From a virus: a stretch of DNA of 23,989 bases. The DNA lies in the IMG/VR virus record IMGVR_UViG_3300029319_000510, positions 1 through 23,989 of that record, one strand, 5' to 3'. Positions 12,393 to 21,691 of this stretch are shown here, piece after piece (the stretch's first letter is position 1; each line of letters starts with the position of its first letter). A program made the translations under genes and the position numbers. A model generated the notes under the pieces. That model was not told where the DNA came from and did not search any database. It worked only from the letters and a program-made list of their open reading frames with translations.

Positions 12393-13166
12393 AATTTAGC
12401 TTTTAATTTAGGTAATGATAAATTTGTATTTAAGATACCAGAAAACATAAATGATTTAACTATTGAACAATTTATTGATTTACAAAATACAATAGAAAAA
12501 ACTAAAGATGAAAAAGAAGTATTTAAAATATTACAAATTGTATCAAGTTTATCAAAAATACCTTACAAAGCATTAAAAACAATTGATGAAGAAAGTATTG
12601 GAAAATTAATAATATATGTAAATGATTTATTAAATACTGAAACTACAATTGAATTACACAATACAATTAGAGTTGAAGGAAAGAAATATGGTGTAAATAC
12701 TGATTTTAACAATATGACATTAGGAGAGTTTGTAGATTTGGAAACGTATAGTAAAAACCACACAGAAAATTTACACAAAATAATGTCTATACTATACAGA
12801 CCATACAAAAATAAAATTGTAGCAGAATATAAACCTGATAAAAGTAGATCAGATTTGTTTTTAAAGAAATTAAAAGTAAAAGATATATACGGAGTTTTTA
12901 TGAAGTATGTTGAATTTAGAAATAACATATATAAAGAGTTTGAAGAATTATTTACAATAAAAACAGAAGAATTAGGAGTAAATAGTTATAATAATTTAGG
13001 AGAAAAATGGGGCTGGTATAATCATATATACATATTAGCAAATGAAAACATATTAAATATAAATAAGGTTACAAAATTACCTGTATATGAGTGTTTAACA
13101 TTTATGAGTTATAAACAAGATTTAAACGAAAAAATAGAAAATGAGCGTAGATTCAATAAGGTATAA
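12390..13166 (+). CDS. Probable tail-assembly protein
   Basis: A 258-residue protein. It begins MNLAFNLGNDKFVFKIPENI and then reads NDLTIEQFIDLQNTIEKTKD, a layout I associate with proteins in Bacteroidota phages coded among tail genes. The second segment MTLGEFVDLETYSKNHTENLH and MSILYRPYKN repeats the helix plan. The plan resembles lambda gpG/GT-type tail-assembly chaperones, but no ribosomal frameshift product is visible, and here it is far from the tape measure gene. It lies right after the terminase, where many phages code the portal; it does not resemble a portal and is too short for one. Role uncertain. Confidence 0.5.
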   Translation: MNLAFNLGNDKFVFKIPENINDLTIEQFIDLQNTIEKTKDEKEVFKILQIVSSLSKIPYKALKTIDEESIGKLIIYVNDLLNTETTIELHNTIRVEGKKYGVNTDFNNMTLGEFVDLETYSKNHTENLHKIMSILYRPYKNKIVAEYKPDKSRSDLFLKKLKVKDIYGVFMKYVEFRNNIYKEFEELFTIKTEELGVNSYNNLGEKWGWYNHIYILANENILNINKVTKLPVYECLTFMSYKQDLNEKIENERRFNKV

Positions 13167-13650
13167 AACATACAACAATGTTGTAGATACATTAAAATGT
13201 TTAGGACAACAACATTTACAAATAAACACTACTACAACAGGAGATATTTGGGATATTGATCTTGATAAAAACACATTATTTCCTTTATTACACATTGAAC
13301 CAGTCAATGTAGATATATCATTAGGACAAAGAGTTTTTAATTACCAGATATTCATTATGGATTTGGTAAATGAAGATAACAGTAACGAACAGGAGGTATA
13401 TAGTGATACACTAGAAATATTAAATGATATTATAGCATTACTAAAACATGGAGAAATTTTGTACCACTATAATACTGAAGATGCAGAACAAGCAAGATAT
13501 TTTATAGATAATAATTTTACATGTGAACCTTTTACAGAAAGATTTGATAACGCAGTTGCAGGTTGGGTAATGAGTTTAGGAGTGATTGTAGAAAACGAAT
13601 TAAACACTTGTAATATACCAATAGACAATACAACAATATGTGTAAAATAA
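13141..13650 (+). CDS. Probable tail-completion or neck protein
   Basis: A 169-residue acidic protein starting MSVDSIRYKTYNNVVDTLKC. It has a helix and then beta-rich stretches (LFPLLHIEPVNVDISLGQRV, FNYQIFIMDLVNE). A similar layout, with a DxL-LL-I-P--V--- core and a C-terminal GWVMSLGVIVEN strand, is common in phage tail-terminator/neck proteins of Bacteroidota phages. It overlaps the previous gene by 26 bases in another frame. The call rests on remembered pattern and placement with other virion genes. A minor tail protein is the main alternative. Confidence 0.5.
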   Translation: MSVDSIRYKTYNNVVDTLKCLGQQHLQINTTTTGDIWDIDLDKNTLFPLLHIEPVNVDISLGQRVFNYQIFIMDLVNEDNSNEQEVYSDTLEILNDIIALLKHGEILYHYNTEDAEQARYFIDNNFTCEPFTERFDNAVAGWVMSLGVIVENELNTCNIPIDNTTICVK

Positions 13651-13706
13651 CAATAGGAAAATTAACAATACAATTAATACCACCAAAAATAACTTATGGA
13701 CTATAA
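13638..13706 (+). CDS. Possible 22-residue micro-protein
   Basis: A tiny frame that begins at ATG 13638 inside the end of the previous gene and ends at TAA 13704-13706 inside the next one. The sequence reads MCKITIGKLTIQLIPPKITY and ends GL. It alternates hydrophobic and polar residues like a beta hairpin. It fills the 45-base gap between two genes, the reason for listing it. Could be chance. Confidence 0.25.
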   Translation: MCKITIGKLTIQLIPPKITYGL

Positions 13707-14046
13707 CGAATTATTAGACAAACTGGAAGAAATAAGTATTAACCTTGAAAGTTATACAGATTATCCACAAGCAGCAACAAACAACGCAAAGAGAGCTAGA
13801 AAGTGGAAAGAAGAAAACGGAAGTGATTGTGGAACTAAGGTAGGGTGGACAAGATCAGCCCAATTAGCAGGTAGAAAACCGATTAGTAGAGATACGATCG
13901 CTCGCATGGCTTCATTTAAAAGACACCAACAACATAAAGATGTACCATATTCGGAAGGTTGTGGAGGATTAATGTGGGATGCTTGGGGAGGTTCCAGCGG
14001 TATAAATTGGGCAATAAATAAATTAAAACAAATAGATAAAAAATAA
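13696..14046 (+). CDS. Small phage protein with conserved Trp/Gly-rich motif
   Basis: A 116-residue protein. Residues 20-115 carry a pattern that I have seen widely in phages near head or portal genes: YPQAATNNAKRARKWKEENG, CGTKVGWTRSAQLAGRKPIS, DTIARMASFKRHQQHK, then YSEGCGGLMWDAWGGSSGIN and a helix INKLKQIDKK. In other phages this motif is often fused to portal or protease proteins; here it stands alone after a short N-terminal helix. Function unknown. Its place next to a genome lacking a visible portal is worth noting. Confidence 0.65.
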   Translation: MDYNELLDKLEEISINLESYTDYPQAATNNAKRARKWKEENGSDCGTKVGWTRSAQLAGRKPISRDTIARMASFKRHQQHKDVPYSEGCGGLMWDAWGGSSGINWAINKLKQIDKK

Positions 14047-14048
14047 TT

Positions 14049-14504
14049 ATGGCGGATTTAACAACAACTATTACAGAGAGTGTAATTATCAATGGTTCCG
14101 ACAGGGGATCAACAAACACACTAACAACAACAGGTATAAATAATACTTTAGAACGTACATTAACAGCAGCACATTCCAATATAACTACAATAGCTGAATT
14201 TGCTACATCAAATCATGGTAGTGAAAGTGCTATTGATTTAAATGATGTTAGATATATAAGAGTAACTAACCTTAGTACAGATCAAGAATTAATTGTTGGT
14301 ATTATAACTACTGGTTCTACAAACTATCAAGTACGTTTAACACCTGGAGCATCGCATTTACTATATCATGGAGAAAATGTTGCAGTTGCTGAAGCTGATG
14401 GTGATCCTGCAATGTCAAGTATGACAAATGACATGTCAGCAATAGAAGTACAACCAGTTAGTACAACAAATATACAGGTTGAATTGTTTATTGCAAGTGT
14501 GTAA
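14049..14504 (+). CDS. Putative minor structural protein, beta-rich
   Basis: A 151-residue protein, Thr/Asn/Ser-rich and predicted all beta: MADLTTTITESVIINGSDRG, TNLSTDQELIVGIITTGSTN, YQVRLTPGASHLLYHGEN. Proteins of this sort, with a 'RVTNL----ELIV' strand and a Gly-rich loop, are found among virion genes of Bacteroidota phages, and could be a minor capsid or tail-tube element. The proposed major tail tube protein of this phage is otherwise not obvious, so this protein is a candidate. It starts after a typical ATTATG context and shares its stop with the next ATG (TAATG). Confidence 0.55.
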   Translation: MADLTTTITESVIINGSDRGSTNTLTTTGINNTLERTLTAAHSNITTIAEFATSNHGSESAIDLNDVRYIRVTNLSTDQELIVGIITTGSTNYQVRLTPGASHLLYHGENVAVAEADGDPAMSSMTNDMSAIEVQPVSTTNIQVELFIASV

Positions 14505-15055
14505 TGTCAGTATTTGGACTTGATACAAGTAATTTAGAAAAGTATTTGAATAGCTATGGAAACTATTTAGTAAGACAAGCTAAAAAGATACTAAAAAAAC
14601 GTGGAGATACTGGAAGATTAGAAAAAAGTTTAACATATATAGTTGATACAACATCAAAAGGATTTAGTATTCAATTAATCAGTGCAAAACATGGAGAGTA
14701 TATAGCAAAAGGAGTATCAGGAACAAAAACAAAAAGAACATACATTACAGCAGAAGGAAAAAGAAAAAGAAGTCCATACAAATACAAACCTAGTAGTAAT
14801 TTAAGAGGATTAGAAGCAGCAACAGGAACATTTAGAAAATACGCAAAGAGAAAAGGTATAAAAGGTAGGGGGAAAGATGGAAGATTTATAACAGACAAAC
14901 AATTAGGATTTATGATTGCTGAAAGTGTTAAAAAGAAAGGAATTAAAGCAGCAAGTTTTTACGCTAAACCATTATCCATGAGTTTTGATCTTTTCAAAAA
15001 GAAACTAGGAGAAAACTTTGTAAAGGACATAGTTAAAGAAATTAAAGAAATATGA
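14504..15055 (+). CDS. HK97 gp10-like neck/tail-completion protein
   Basis: A 183-residue basic protein that matches HK97 gp10-type tail-completion proteins in layout. A helix runs SNLEKYLNSYGNYLVRQAKK. The basic RGDTGRLEKSLTYIVDT follows, with a beta hairpin GFSIQLISAKHGEYIAKGVSG that carries the typical 'Y-A-YV--GT' region. An inserted Lys-rich loop (TKTKRTYITAEGKRKRSPYK) comes next, then helices to the end. Such proteins sit at the head-tail joint and cap the tail. Overlap by four bases with the next gene (ATGA) ties it to the tail-tip operon. The Lys/Arg-rich insertion makes the protein longer than usual. Confidence 0.6.
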   Translation: MSVFGLDTSNLEKYLNSYGNYLVRQAKKILKKRGDTGRLEKSLTYIVDTTSKGFSIQLISAKHGEYIAKGVSGTKTKRTYITAEGKRKRSPYKYKPSSNLRGLEAATGTFRKYAKRKGIKGRGKDGRFITDKQLGFMIAESVKKKGIKAASFYAKPLSMSFDLFKKKLGENFVKDIVKEIKEI

Positions 15056-16488
15056 GTTTAACAATAGAACAGAAACCAAAATACAGGTTAATACCAGCGT
15101 GCAGTGATATCATTTACACTTTATATGAACCAAATACTATACAAAATAAATTCAAAATAAAATACACAGCAGAAGTATATGTTAGCAACAGGAACGCTAC
15201 TATACTTAATACTGATAATAGAGTAGGAGTATTTAAAGTAACACCTAATGGTGAAGGGTATGGTATATTTGATTTTAGTCCTATTTTGCAAAATTATGTA
15301 AGTCCTGATTATACTGGTGGTATAGTACATAATAACAATAGTACAAATTTTAGTACTTATAACGGAGTTGAATATTCAGAAACAACACCACACACAATAC
15401 ACCAAATAGATAAATTTTCTACAAATAGAAATTCTGTTAGGTTTGTTGCTATAAGATTTAATATAGAAGCCGCAGACACTACAACGGGAGTTGTTACAAA
15501 TCAAGTTTCAGACATAGCAACCGATAATATATTAATATACAACGGAGTGTTATACGATACAGATGTTTTAAATTTGGATAATAGTGGGAATTTTGGATTT
15601 AATTTAGACGTAGCAGGATTAATAGCAAATGATACAGAAGCTAAATTTTTAACCAACGCTCCAACAACACAATACATAAGGGATAACGATTACCAAACTT
15701 TAGGTTTTTTTAGTCAATATGATTTTGATTTTGAGGTAGGTACACCTGGACAAACATTTCCTTCTGTAAAATTTGTAAAGTTTCAATTTTATTATAACGG
15801 AGCTACTACAGGTTCATTAATTACTAAAGAAATACAATCTACAAATGGAGGACATGCGGGTTACATGGGTGATAGTAATACAAAACTACAATTTGCAGGG
15901 GTTGGATTAGGTAATTTAAGGGGAGATGGAACAACAATACCAGCTAATTGGGATTACTATACAATACAAGCATTTGATGCTACAAATCCTATTAGTCAAG
16001 AATACAAATTTTATAATCAAACAGATGATTGTAAAAATTACGAAACTATACGATTAACATGGTTAAATAAATTTGGAGTATGGGATTATTATAACTTTAC
16101 TAAAAAATCTGTTAGAACATTTAACACAGAAAGAAAATCATACACACAAATTTCAGGAACGTGGAACACAAGTAGGTTTAGACCTGATGGACATATAGGT
16201 GGAAAAAAATATTTTACCAATAATACAACAGAAAGTATAACATTAAATACAGATTTTATAACTGAGGAGGAAGCAATATGGTTAGAGGAGTTATTTAATA
16301 GTAACGATGTATATGTATTAGAACAAAAAAGTACAGACGACGTGAACGAAGGTTATTTACGTAAATATGTAAAACCTACAACAGTTACAAATAGTACACA
16401 CACAAGAAAAACAAAAGCTAACGATAAATTAATACAATATACTTTTAATATAGAGTTAGATAAAACAAAGAAAAGTCAATTAATGTAA
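15052..16488 (+). CDS. Tail tip/baseplate structural protein
   Basis: A 478-residue, beta-rich protein that starts MSLTIEQKPKYRLIPACSDI. It matches a type of tail-tip protein common in Bacteroidota siphophages: an N-terminal 'QP-----PA-S-I-Y' start and strands of a sandwich domain. A middle ETIRLTWLNKFGVWDYYNFT at about 335-355 and a C-terminal ITEEEAIWLEELFNSNDVYV are also typical, with a last strand KLIQYTFNIELDK. It would be a distal tail protein of the tip. No portal features are seen although the size is similar. Its last base is shared with the next start (TAATG). Confidence 0.6.
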   Translation: MSLTIEQKPKYRLIPACSDIIYTLYEPNTIQNKFKIKYTAEVYVSNRNATILNTDNRVGVFKVTPNGEGYGIFDFSPILQNYVSPDYTGGIVHNNNSTNFSTYNGVEYSETTPHTIHQIDKFSTNRNSVRFVAIRFNIEAADTTTGVVTNQVSDIATDNILIYNGVLYDTDVLNLDNSGNFGFNLDVAGLIANDTEAKFLTNAPTTQYIRDNDYQTLGFFSQYDFDFEVGTPGQTFPSVKFVKFQFYYNGATTGSLITKEIQSTNGGHAGYMGDSNTKLQFAGVGLGNLRGDGTTIPANWDYYTIQAFDATNPISQEYKFYNQTDDCKNYETIRLTWLNKFGVWDYYNFTKKSVRTFNTERKSYTQISGTWNTSRFRPDGHIGGKKYFTNNTTESITLNTDFITEEEAIWLEELFNSNDVYVLEQKSTDDVNEGYLRKYVKPTTVTNSTHTRKTKANDKLIQYTFNIELDKTKKSQLM

Positions 16489-19247
16489 TGAGCGTACAAT
16501 TAATTTTATATCCACAGAATTATCAAGGTCAATTCAATACTATTACAATACCATACTTTGTTGAGTTTGTAAGTGATTATAGTTTTAACATAGGAACACT
16601 AGGAACAGGTTTTAGTGGAAGTATGATATCTTTACAAGATTTTTTTGCTTCAGGATTATTAACAGCACCAACAAATGTTTGGCAACAATATAATAGTACG
16701 GGGGTAGTTGGAGTAGCAGATCCAGCAACAATCACAAATGGTAAGGTGATTATTGATTGTGCTAATAGTGGTACAGCAAGTTTATCTGGTATATACCAAT
16801 TGATTAGCAATCTTTCAATAGGTGCTACATATGAATTAAAAGTACAAAGATTAGCAGGTACAACAGGTTTATCTACTATAGGACATAACGCACCAATCAC
16901 AATTGGAGGAACTACATATCACCCTATACTTAATCAAGGTTTGCCAGCAAGTGTAGGAACACATACGTTTCAATTTACAGCAACACATTTTGATCAATTA
17001 CTACTGATTAATTACATAAATAATGACAATAGTAATTTAGAAATAGGAGAAGTATCAATAAAAAAAATTACAGGGGCTATACCTACTACCGCTGTTTTTA
17101 AAGACGGGCAAGTTATTTGTGATTTGTATGATGAAAGTAACCTACCTTTAAGTTTAGCGATAGACGATTTTAAAAATGTACATGAGAAAAAACAAAGTTT
17201 TTCTGCTCCGTTCAAACTACCAGCAACAAAACGAAACAATAAAATATTTACAAGTTTATTTGACGTTACAAAATCTGTTCAAAGTGATGCGTATAGTTTT
17301 AATCCATATAGGAAAACAAAATGTATTTTAAAAGAAGATGGTTATATTATATTTGATGGACATTTGAGGTTGATTGATATTATAAACAAAGAAGGAGAAA
17401 TAAGTTATAATGTAAACCTGTATTCTGAAACAATAACATTATCAGAAACTTTAAAAGAAAAAAAATTCAAACACATTGATTTTTCAGAGTTAGACCATGA
17501 TTACAACAAAACTAATATAAAAGCAAGTCATTTTGATACTGATGGCGTTACTTTAACTAACTTTTTATCTACCGATAGTTTTGCATACAAAGCAAGTTTA
17601 GGAACAGGTAAAACAGATGTGATAAAATATCCATTTTGTAAATGGAATGGAGAAAGTTATAATACTATAAACTTATCTACATTAGATCCATACATACACT
17701 TACCAAGATTAGAGGACGCTTTTAGACCTTTTATAAATTGTAAGTATTTATTAGATAAAATCATGCACGACGCAGGTTTTACATTTAATTCTGATTTTTT
17801 AGAAAGTAATGATTTTACTAGGTTGTTTATGGACTTTAATTGGGGTGCTGGTGTTAGTCCGTTATTATTTAATGATACAATGAAGATTAGTACCTCATCA
17901 TCTACTGTTGCGGCTGGTTTTAATAATATTGCATACGACACAGGGCAAATACCTCCACATTATGATACAAGTACTAAAGTATTTACAGCTGATCAAGATA
18001 ATCTAACATTTTCAGGACAATTTAGTGTAGTTTTAAATCATACAGGAGGTGCTGATGAAGTGGTAAAATTAAGGTGGATACATAAAGATTCTTCGGGTAC
18101 TGAAATAGATTCCGAAATAGCTACTTTTACTATTACTGATAGTACTTATCCAGTGTTAAAACAAAAAAGTTTAGATGTTACTTTAAATAATACAGACACG
18201 TTAGAATTACAAATTTTTTCTGCTTCAAGTGCTTCAAATATAGAAATTTTAAACACTTACGTTTTTCCAGTTCAGTTTAATATAACTTATAGGAGTAAAG
18301 CAGTTATAGAAACCTCCAGTGATGTATCATTCCTGGACGCTTTAATGATAAATAGAGGGGAATTAGGACAATGGGATTTTGTTAGTGGATTATTTAAAAT
18401 GTTTAATTTGATGGCTCTACAAGACAAAGATAATCCTAGTAATTTAATTATAGAACCATATACAGATGTATTTATTACTGGTAATAGTCAATATATAACA
18501 CACAAGACACATGACTGGACAGATAAAACAGATGCTTCTGAAATGAAATTGACACCTTTAAAGCTACAGAAAAAAATTGAATTTAATTTTGTTAAGGAGG
18601 AAAAGGATTACGCAACACAATTATATGAAACAACGACAGGGTATAAGTATGGTTCAAGGATAAACGATGCAAGTATATATAATTTATTAGAAGGAGAAAC
18701 TAAAATAGAGTTACCATTTGCATCAACATTTATAAAACCTATATTTGAAAACTGGGATGAAATGATAATACCTGTAATATATACAGAAAAAGAAAGTGGT
18801 GAGTTTGAAGGGTTTGAAAACAAACCACGAATACTATACAATGTAGGAAGATATACAATGGCTAGCCCTTACAAATATCGTTTTCCTTCTCAAGCTGGGG
18901 AATCTCTGGAATATCATGACAGTTTTGGACAATTTTCCCATTTTTCAGAAATACCAACGACATCAAATACAAAAGATTATAATTTTGAAACACAGCAAAT
19001 ATTAACATCAGTAGGTTCTGTTGTTCCGGTTGATAATTTATACAATACATATTGGGCTCCGTATTATGATGAATTATATAATCCTGATACAAGACAAGTA
19101 AATTTAAAGGTATATTTAACACCTTCTGAAATAGCTAATTTTAATTTTTACGATAAAGTTAGGATTAAAAATAGATTATTTAGAGTAAATAAAATAGAGT
19201 ACAAACCATACGAATTGAGTAGTGTTGAGTTAATATTAATAGGATAA
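16488..19247 (+). CDS. Large tail hub/tip protein with N-terminal carbohydrate-binding-like domain
   Basis: A 919-residue protein, the largest in the window. Residues about 60-195 look like a galactose-binding/CBM-like beta sandwich (NGKVIIDCANSGTASLSGIY, SIGATYELKVQRL, GTHTFQFTATHFDQ, LEIGEVSIKKI). Residues about 215-330 carry the tail-hub pattern SFSAPFKLPATKRNNKIFTS and YRKTKCILKEDGYIIFDGHL. The rest (residues about 400-919) is beta-rich and ends in YELSSVELILIG, with a likely second sandwich near 500-600. It probably forms the tip or hub of the tail with host-wall contact by the sugar-binding-like module. It could be an adhesin plus hub fusion. Domain calls are by eye. Confidence 0.6.
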   Translation: MSVQLILYPQNYQGQFNTITIPYFVEFVSDYSFNIGTLGTGFSGSMISLQDFFASGLLTAPTNVWQQYNSTGVVGVADPATITNGKVIIDCANSGTASLSGIYQLISNLSIGATYELKVQRLAGTTGLSTIGHNAPITIGGTTYHPILNQGLPASVGTHTFQFTATHFDQLLLINYINNDNSNLEIGEVSIKKITGAIPTTAVFKDGQVICDLYDESNLPLSLAIDDFKNVHEKKQSFSAPFKLPATKRNNKIFTSLFDVTKSVQSDAYSFNPYRKTKCILKEDGYIIFDGHLRLIDIINKEGEISYNVNLYSETITLSETLKEKKFKHIDFSELDHDYNKTNIKASHFDTDGVTLTNFLSTDSFAYKASLGTGKTDVIKYPFCKWNGESYNTINLSTLDPYIHLPRLEDAFRPFINCKYLLDKIMHDAGFTFNSDFLESNDFTRLFMDFNWGAGVSPLLFNDTMKISTSSSTVAAGFNNIAYDTGQIPPHYDTSTKVFTADQDNLTFSGQFSVVLNHTGGADEVVKLRWIHKDSSGTEIDSEIATFTITDSTYPVLKQKSLDVTLNNTDTLELQIFSASSASNIEILNTYVFPVQFNITYRSKAVIETSSDVSFLDALMINRGELGQWDFVSGLFKMFNLMALQDKDNPSNLIIEPYTDVFITGNSQYITHKTHDWTDKTDASEMKLTPLKLQKKIEFNFVKEEKDYATQLYETTTGYKYGSRINDASIYNLLEGETKIELPFASTFIKPIFENWDEMIIPVIYTEKESGEFEGFENKPRILYNVGRYTMASPYKYRFPSQAGESLEYHDSFGQFSHFSEIPTTSNTKDYNFETQQILTSVGSVVPVDNLYNTYWAPYYDELYNPDTRQVNLKVYLTPSEIANFNFYDKVRIKNRLFRVNKIEYKPYELSSVELILIG

Positions 19248-20092
19248 TGGAATTTAAAAAAGATTTTAAAATAAAACCTAAAGAAGTAGAATTAGATGGT
19301 TCTGTAATATTTACAGATGGTACAAATGATGTAGTACCAAATCAGTTAGCATGTGAAGCATACGGATATAAATATGATGATAAAACAGGAACATGTAGAT
19401 CTTTCATAAGAAATAAAAGGTTAGATCAAGTATTTGATAATGAAACAAATAAAAAACAGGGGGAAAATAACAAAATACAATACAACACACGAAACATAAG
19501 TATAACAGGCAGAAGTAATAAGGTCAAAGGAGAAAATAATAGTTGTTTAATAAGTGGTACTAGTAATGAAATTATTATAGGTGTAGATAACGCAGTTGTA
19601 TTTGGAAAACATGGTAAAGCTACACACAACAGCGAATTTTGTATTGGTGGTGGTGGTTATAATAGTGAGGCAGGATTAACACAATATTCAGTATTACAAG
19701 TCTCAGGAAAGACTACAAGTGCATCTGATGTTGATTTGTATATTGAAGGAGATGATGTAGCAGATACAGAAATAACACTACCAGCAAATAGTATAACTAC
19801 ATACGAAATTTGGTTAAGTGGATTAGTTACGGGTGGAAGTAGTGGAACTCCAGGAGATTATGAAACATACGAATACCATGGTGCTATTAGATGTGGAAAT
19901 ACAGGAACACTAACACACAATGCGAAGATTAGTAGATTATTAGGTAGGACAGGAAGTTTAGGAACGCAAACAATAGATACAAGTACTGCATACACTCTAA
20001 AAATACAGATAGCAGGACAAAACAATGTGAATTGTAGTTGGCATGCAGTAGTAAAATTACATACAAATAAAACAAACGCAGCAACATTTTAG
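19247..20092 (+). CDS. Tail fibre/receptor-binding protein candidate
   Basis: A 281-residue protein with an N-terminal part that may attach to the tail (FKIKPKEVELDGSVIFTDGT). It is followed, at about 70-130, by short repeat-like turns (NTRNISITGRSNKVKGENNS, CLISGTSNEIIIGVDNAVVF) resembling the left-handed beta-roll of YadA-type trimers. A Gly-rich hinge CIGGGGYNSEAG comes next, then a beta-sandwich head of about 140 residues (VLQVSGKTTSASDVDLYIEG, ADTEITLPANSITTYEIWL, HAVVKLH). Trimeric beta-roll plus knob is the usual shape of phage fibres that bind the host surface. Its place directly after the tail-tip gene agrees. The exact receptor is unknown. Confidence 0.6.
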   Translation: MEFKKDFKIKPKEVELDGSVIFTDGTNDVVPNQLACEAYGYKYDDKTGTCRSFIRNKRLDQVFDNETNKKQGENNKIQYNTRNISITGRSNKVKGENNSCLISGTSNEIIIGVDNAVVFGKHGKATHNSEFCIGGGGYNSEAGLTQYSVLQVSGKTTSASDVDLYIEGDDVADTEITLPANSITTYEIWLSGLVTGGSSGTPGDYETYEYHGAIRCGNTGTLTHNAKISRLLGRTGSLGTQTIDTSTAYTLKIQIAGQNNVNCSWHAVVKLHTNKTNAATF

Positions 20093-20095
20093 AAT

Positions 20096-21682
20096 ATGAG
20101 TGAAAAAGTAGATATAGAAATAAATAGTAATTTAGATGAAGCAGCCGAAGGGGCTAAAGATTTAAAAGAAGGATTAGAAGGGGCGGGAGAAGCTACAGAA
20201 AATCTAGATAAAGCAACGAAAAAAGGAGCGCAAGGAGTAAAAAAATTATCTGTTGGATTTGGATCATTAGCAAAAGCAACGGGTATAGTCGCTTTATTAA
20301 ATAAAGCATTTGAAATATTCCAAGAAGTATTAGGAAGAAATCAGACTGTAGTAAATATTATGAATACTGCAATGGAAATGTTGAATATAATGTTTTCTGA
20401 TTTATTTAGTTTTTTAAGTAATAATATAGGTACTGTTATAGGATATTTTAAAGATTTATTTGAAAATCCTAGTGAAAAAATAAAAGAATTTGGAAATTCT
20501 ATAAAACGAAATTTAATAGAACGTTTTAACAGTTTTTTAGAAGTTGTAGGTTTTTTATCAAGTGCAGTAAAAAAAGTATTTGAAGGAGATTTTTTAGGAG
20601 CGTTAGATGATGTAAAAGAAGCAGGAAAAGAAACAGTTGATGTATTTACAGGTGTAGATGACACAATAGGTAAAGTGTCTAATGTTGTAGAAAATGTAAC
20701 AACAGCGGTAATAGATTATACTACAAATACATACAAAGCAGCAAAAGCAAATGTAGAATTAAGAAATACAGCAGAATTAGCAGCAACACAAATACAAGGT
20801 TTAATAGAAAAATACGATAGAGAAGCGGAGTTATTAAGACAAACAAGAGATGATGAGCGTAAAACATTTGCAGAAAGAATTGAAGCTAACAAAAAATTAG
20901 GTGAAGTATTAAAAAAGCAGGAAGAAGAAATGTTAAAATTAGCAGATTTAAGAATTAAAGCAGCTAAAATAGATAGAGATCAGAATAAAGGTAATATTGA
21001 GTTTGAAAAAGCATACCAAGAAGCATTAAATGAAAGAGCAGCGGTTCAAGCACAGATAACAGGTTTTAGATCTGAACAATTAGTAAATGAAGCAGGGTTA
21101 CAAAAAGAATTGTTAGAAATACAAAACGAAATAACATTACAAGGGTTGTCAGGTATAGAAAGAGAATTATTAGAGTTAGAAAATTCATATAATGAAAAAT
21201 TAAGAATGGCTGAAAAAGCAGGAATGGATACATTAGCTATTACAGAACAATACGAAAGACAAAAATCACAAATAGTTGCAGAAAATACAGCGACACAATT
21301 AGCAGCGTATTCAGGTTTAGCAGGTAATTTAAGTAAACTAGCAGGAGAAAATAAAGCATTAGCAGTTGCCCAAGCCGTAATTGATACATATGCTGGAGCA
21401 AACAAAGCGTTTAGACAAGGTGGAACAATAGGATTTATAACGGCAGCTGGAGTAATAGCAGCAGGATTAAATAATGTTAGGCAAATCATGAAACAGGATG
21501 TTGGTAGTGGTACAGGAGGAGCTGTAAATATGGATAGTCCAACAGAAATGATTCCACGAAACACTGGAGCGTTTGAATTAACAGGTATAAAACCAGAACC
21601 TGTAAAAGCGTTTGTAGTAGAAAGTGAAATTACAAATAGTCAAGCACAAATGGCAGATATAAATAGAAGATCAACAATTTAA
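20096..21682 (+). CDS. Tape measure protein
   Basis: A 528-residue protein of the tail tape measure type, which sets tail length and is ejected ahead of the DNA. The N-terminal part is acidic and Ala-rich (NLDEAAEGAKDLKEGLEGAG), followed by a hydrophobic segment LAKATGIVALLNKAFEIFQ. The middle, residues about 215-390, is long coiled coil with heptads (RNTAELAATQIQGLIEKYDR, EEEMLKLADLRIKAAK). The C-terminal part has ALAVAQAVIDTYAGANKAF, then hydrophobic GFITAAGVIAAGLNNV and a Gly/Met tail. That 'AVA-A-IDT---A-KA----G---G--AAG--AA' motif is usual in Bacteroidota phage tape measures. It is short for the family, so the tail should be short. It lies after the tip genes, an unusual order. Confidence 0.75.
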   Translation: MSEKVDIEINSNLDEAAEGAKDLKEGLEGAGEATENLDKATKKGAQGVKKLSVGFGSLAKATGIVALLNKAFEIFQEVLGRNQTVVNIMNTAMEMLNIMFSDLFSFLSNNIGTVIGYFKDLFENPSEKIKEFGNSIKRNLIERFNSFLEVVGFLSSAVKKVFEGDFLGALDDVKEAGKETVDVFTGVDDTIGKVSNVVENVTTAVIDYTTNTYKAAKANVELRNTAELAATQIQGLIEKYDREAELLRQTRDDERKTFAERIEANKKLGEVLKKQEEEMLKLADLRIKAAKIDRDQNKGNIEFEKAYQEALNERAAVQAQITGFRSEQLVNEAGLQKELLEIQNEITLQGLSGIERELLELENSYNEKLRMAEKAGMDTLAITEQYERQKSQIVAENTATQLAAYSGLAGNLSKLAGENKALAVAQAVIDTYAGANKAFRQGGTIGFITAAGVIAAGLNNVRQIMKQDVGSGTGGAVNMDSPTEMIPRNTGAFELTGIKPEPVKAFVVESEITNSQAQMADINRRSTI

Positions 21683-21691
21683 TATAAAATT

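Noticed and set aside
13761-13769. Perfect DnaA box TTATCCACA
   Set aside because: It lies inside a gene where the bases code a conserved Tyr-Pro-Gln, and it stands alone there, so it is best explained by coding.
21046-21564. Long open frame on the minus strand (172 codons)
   Set aside because: It is antisense to the tape measure gene, whose Ala-rich codons leave the complementary frame open. The product has low-complexity composition and no start context.
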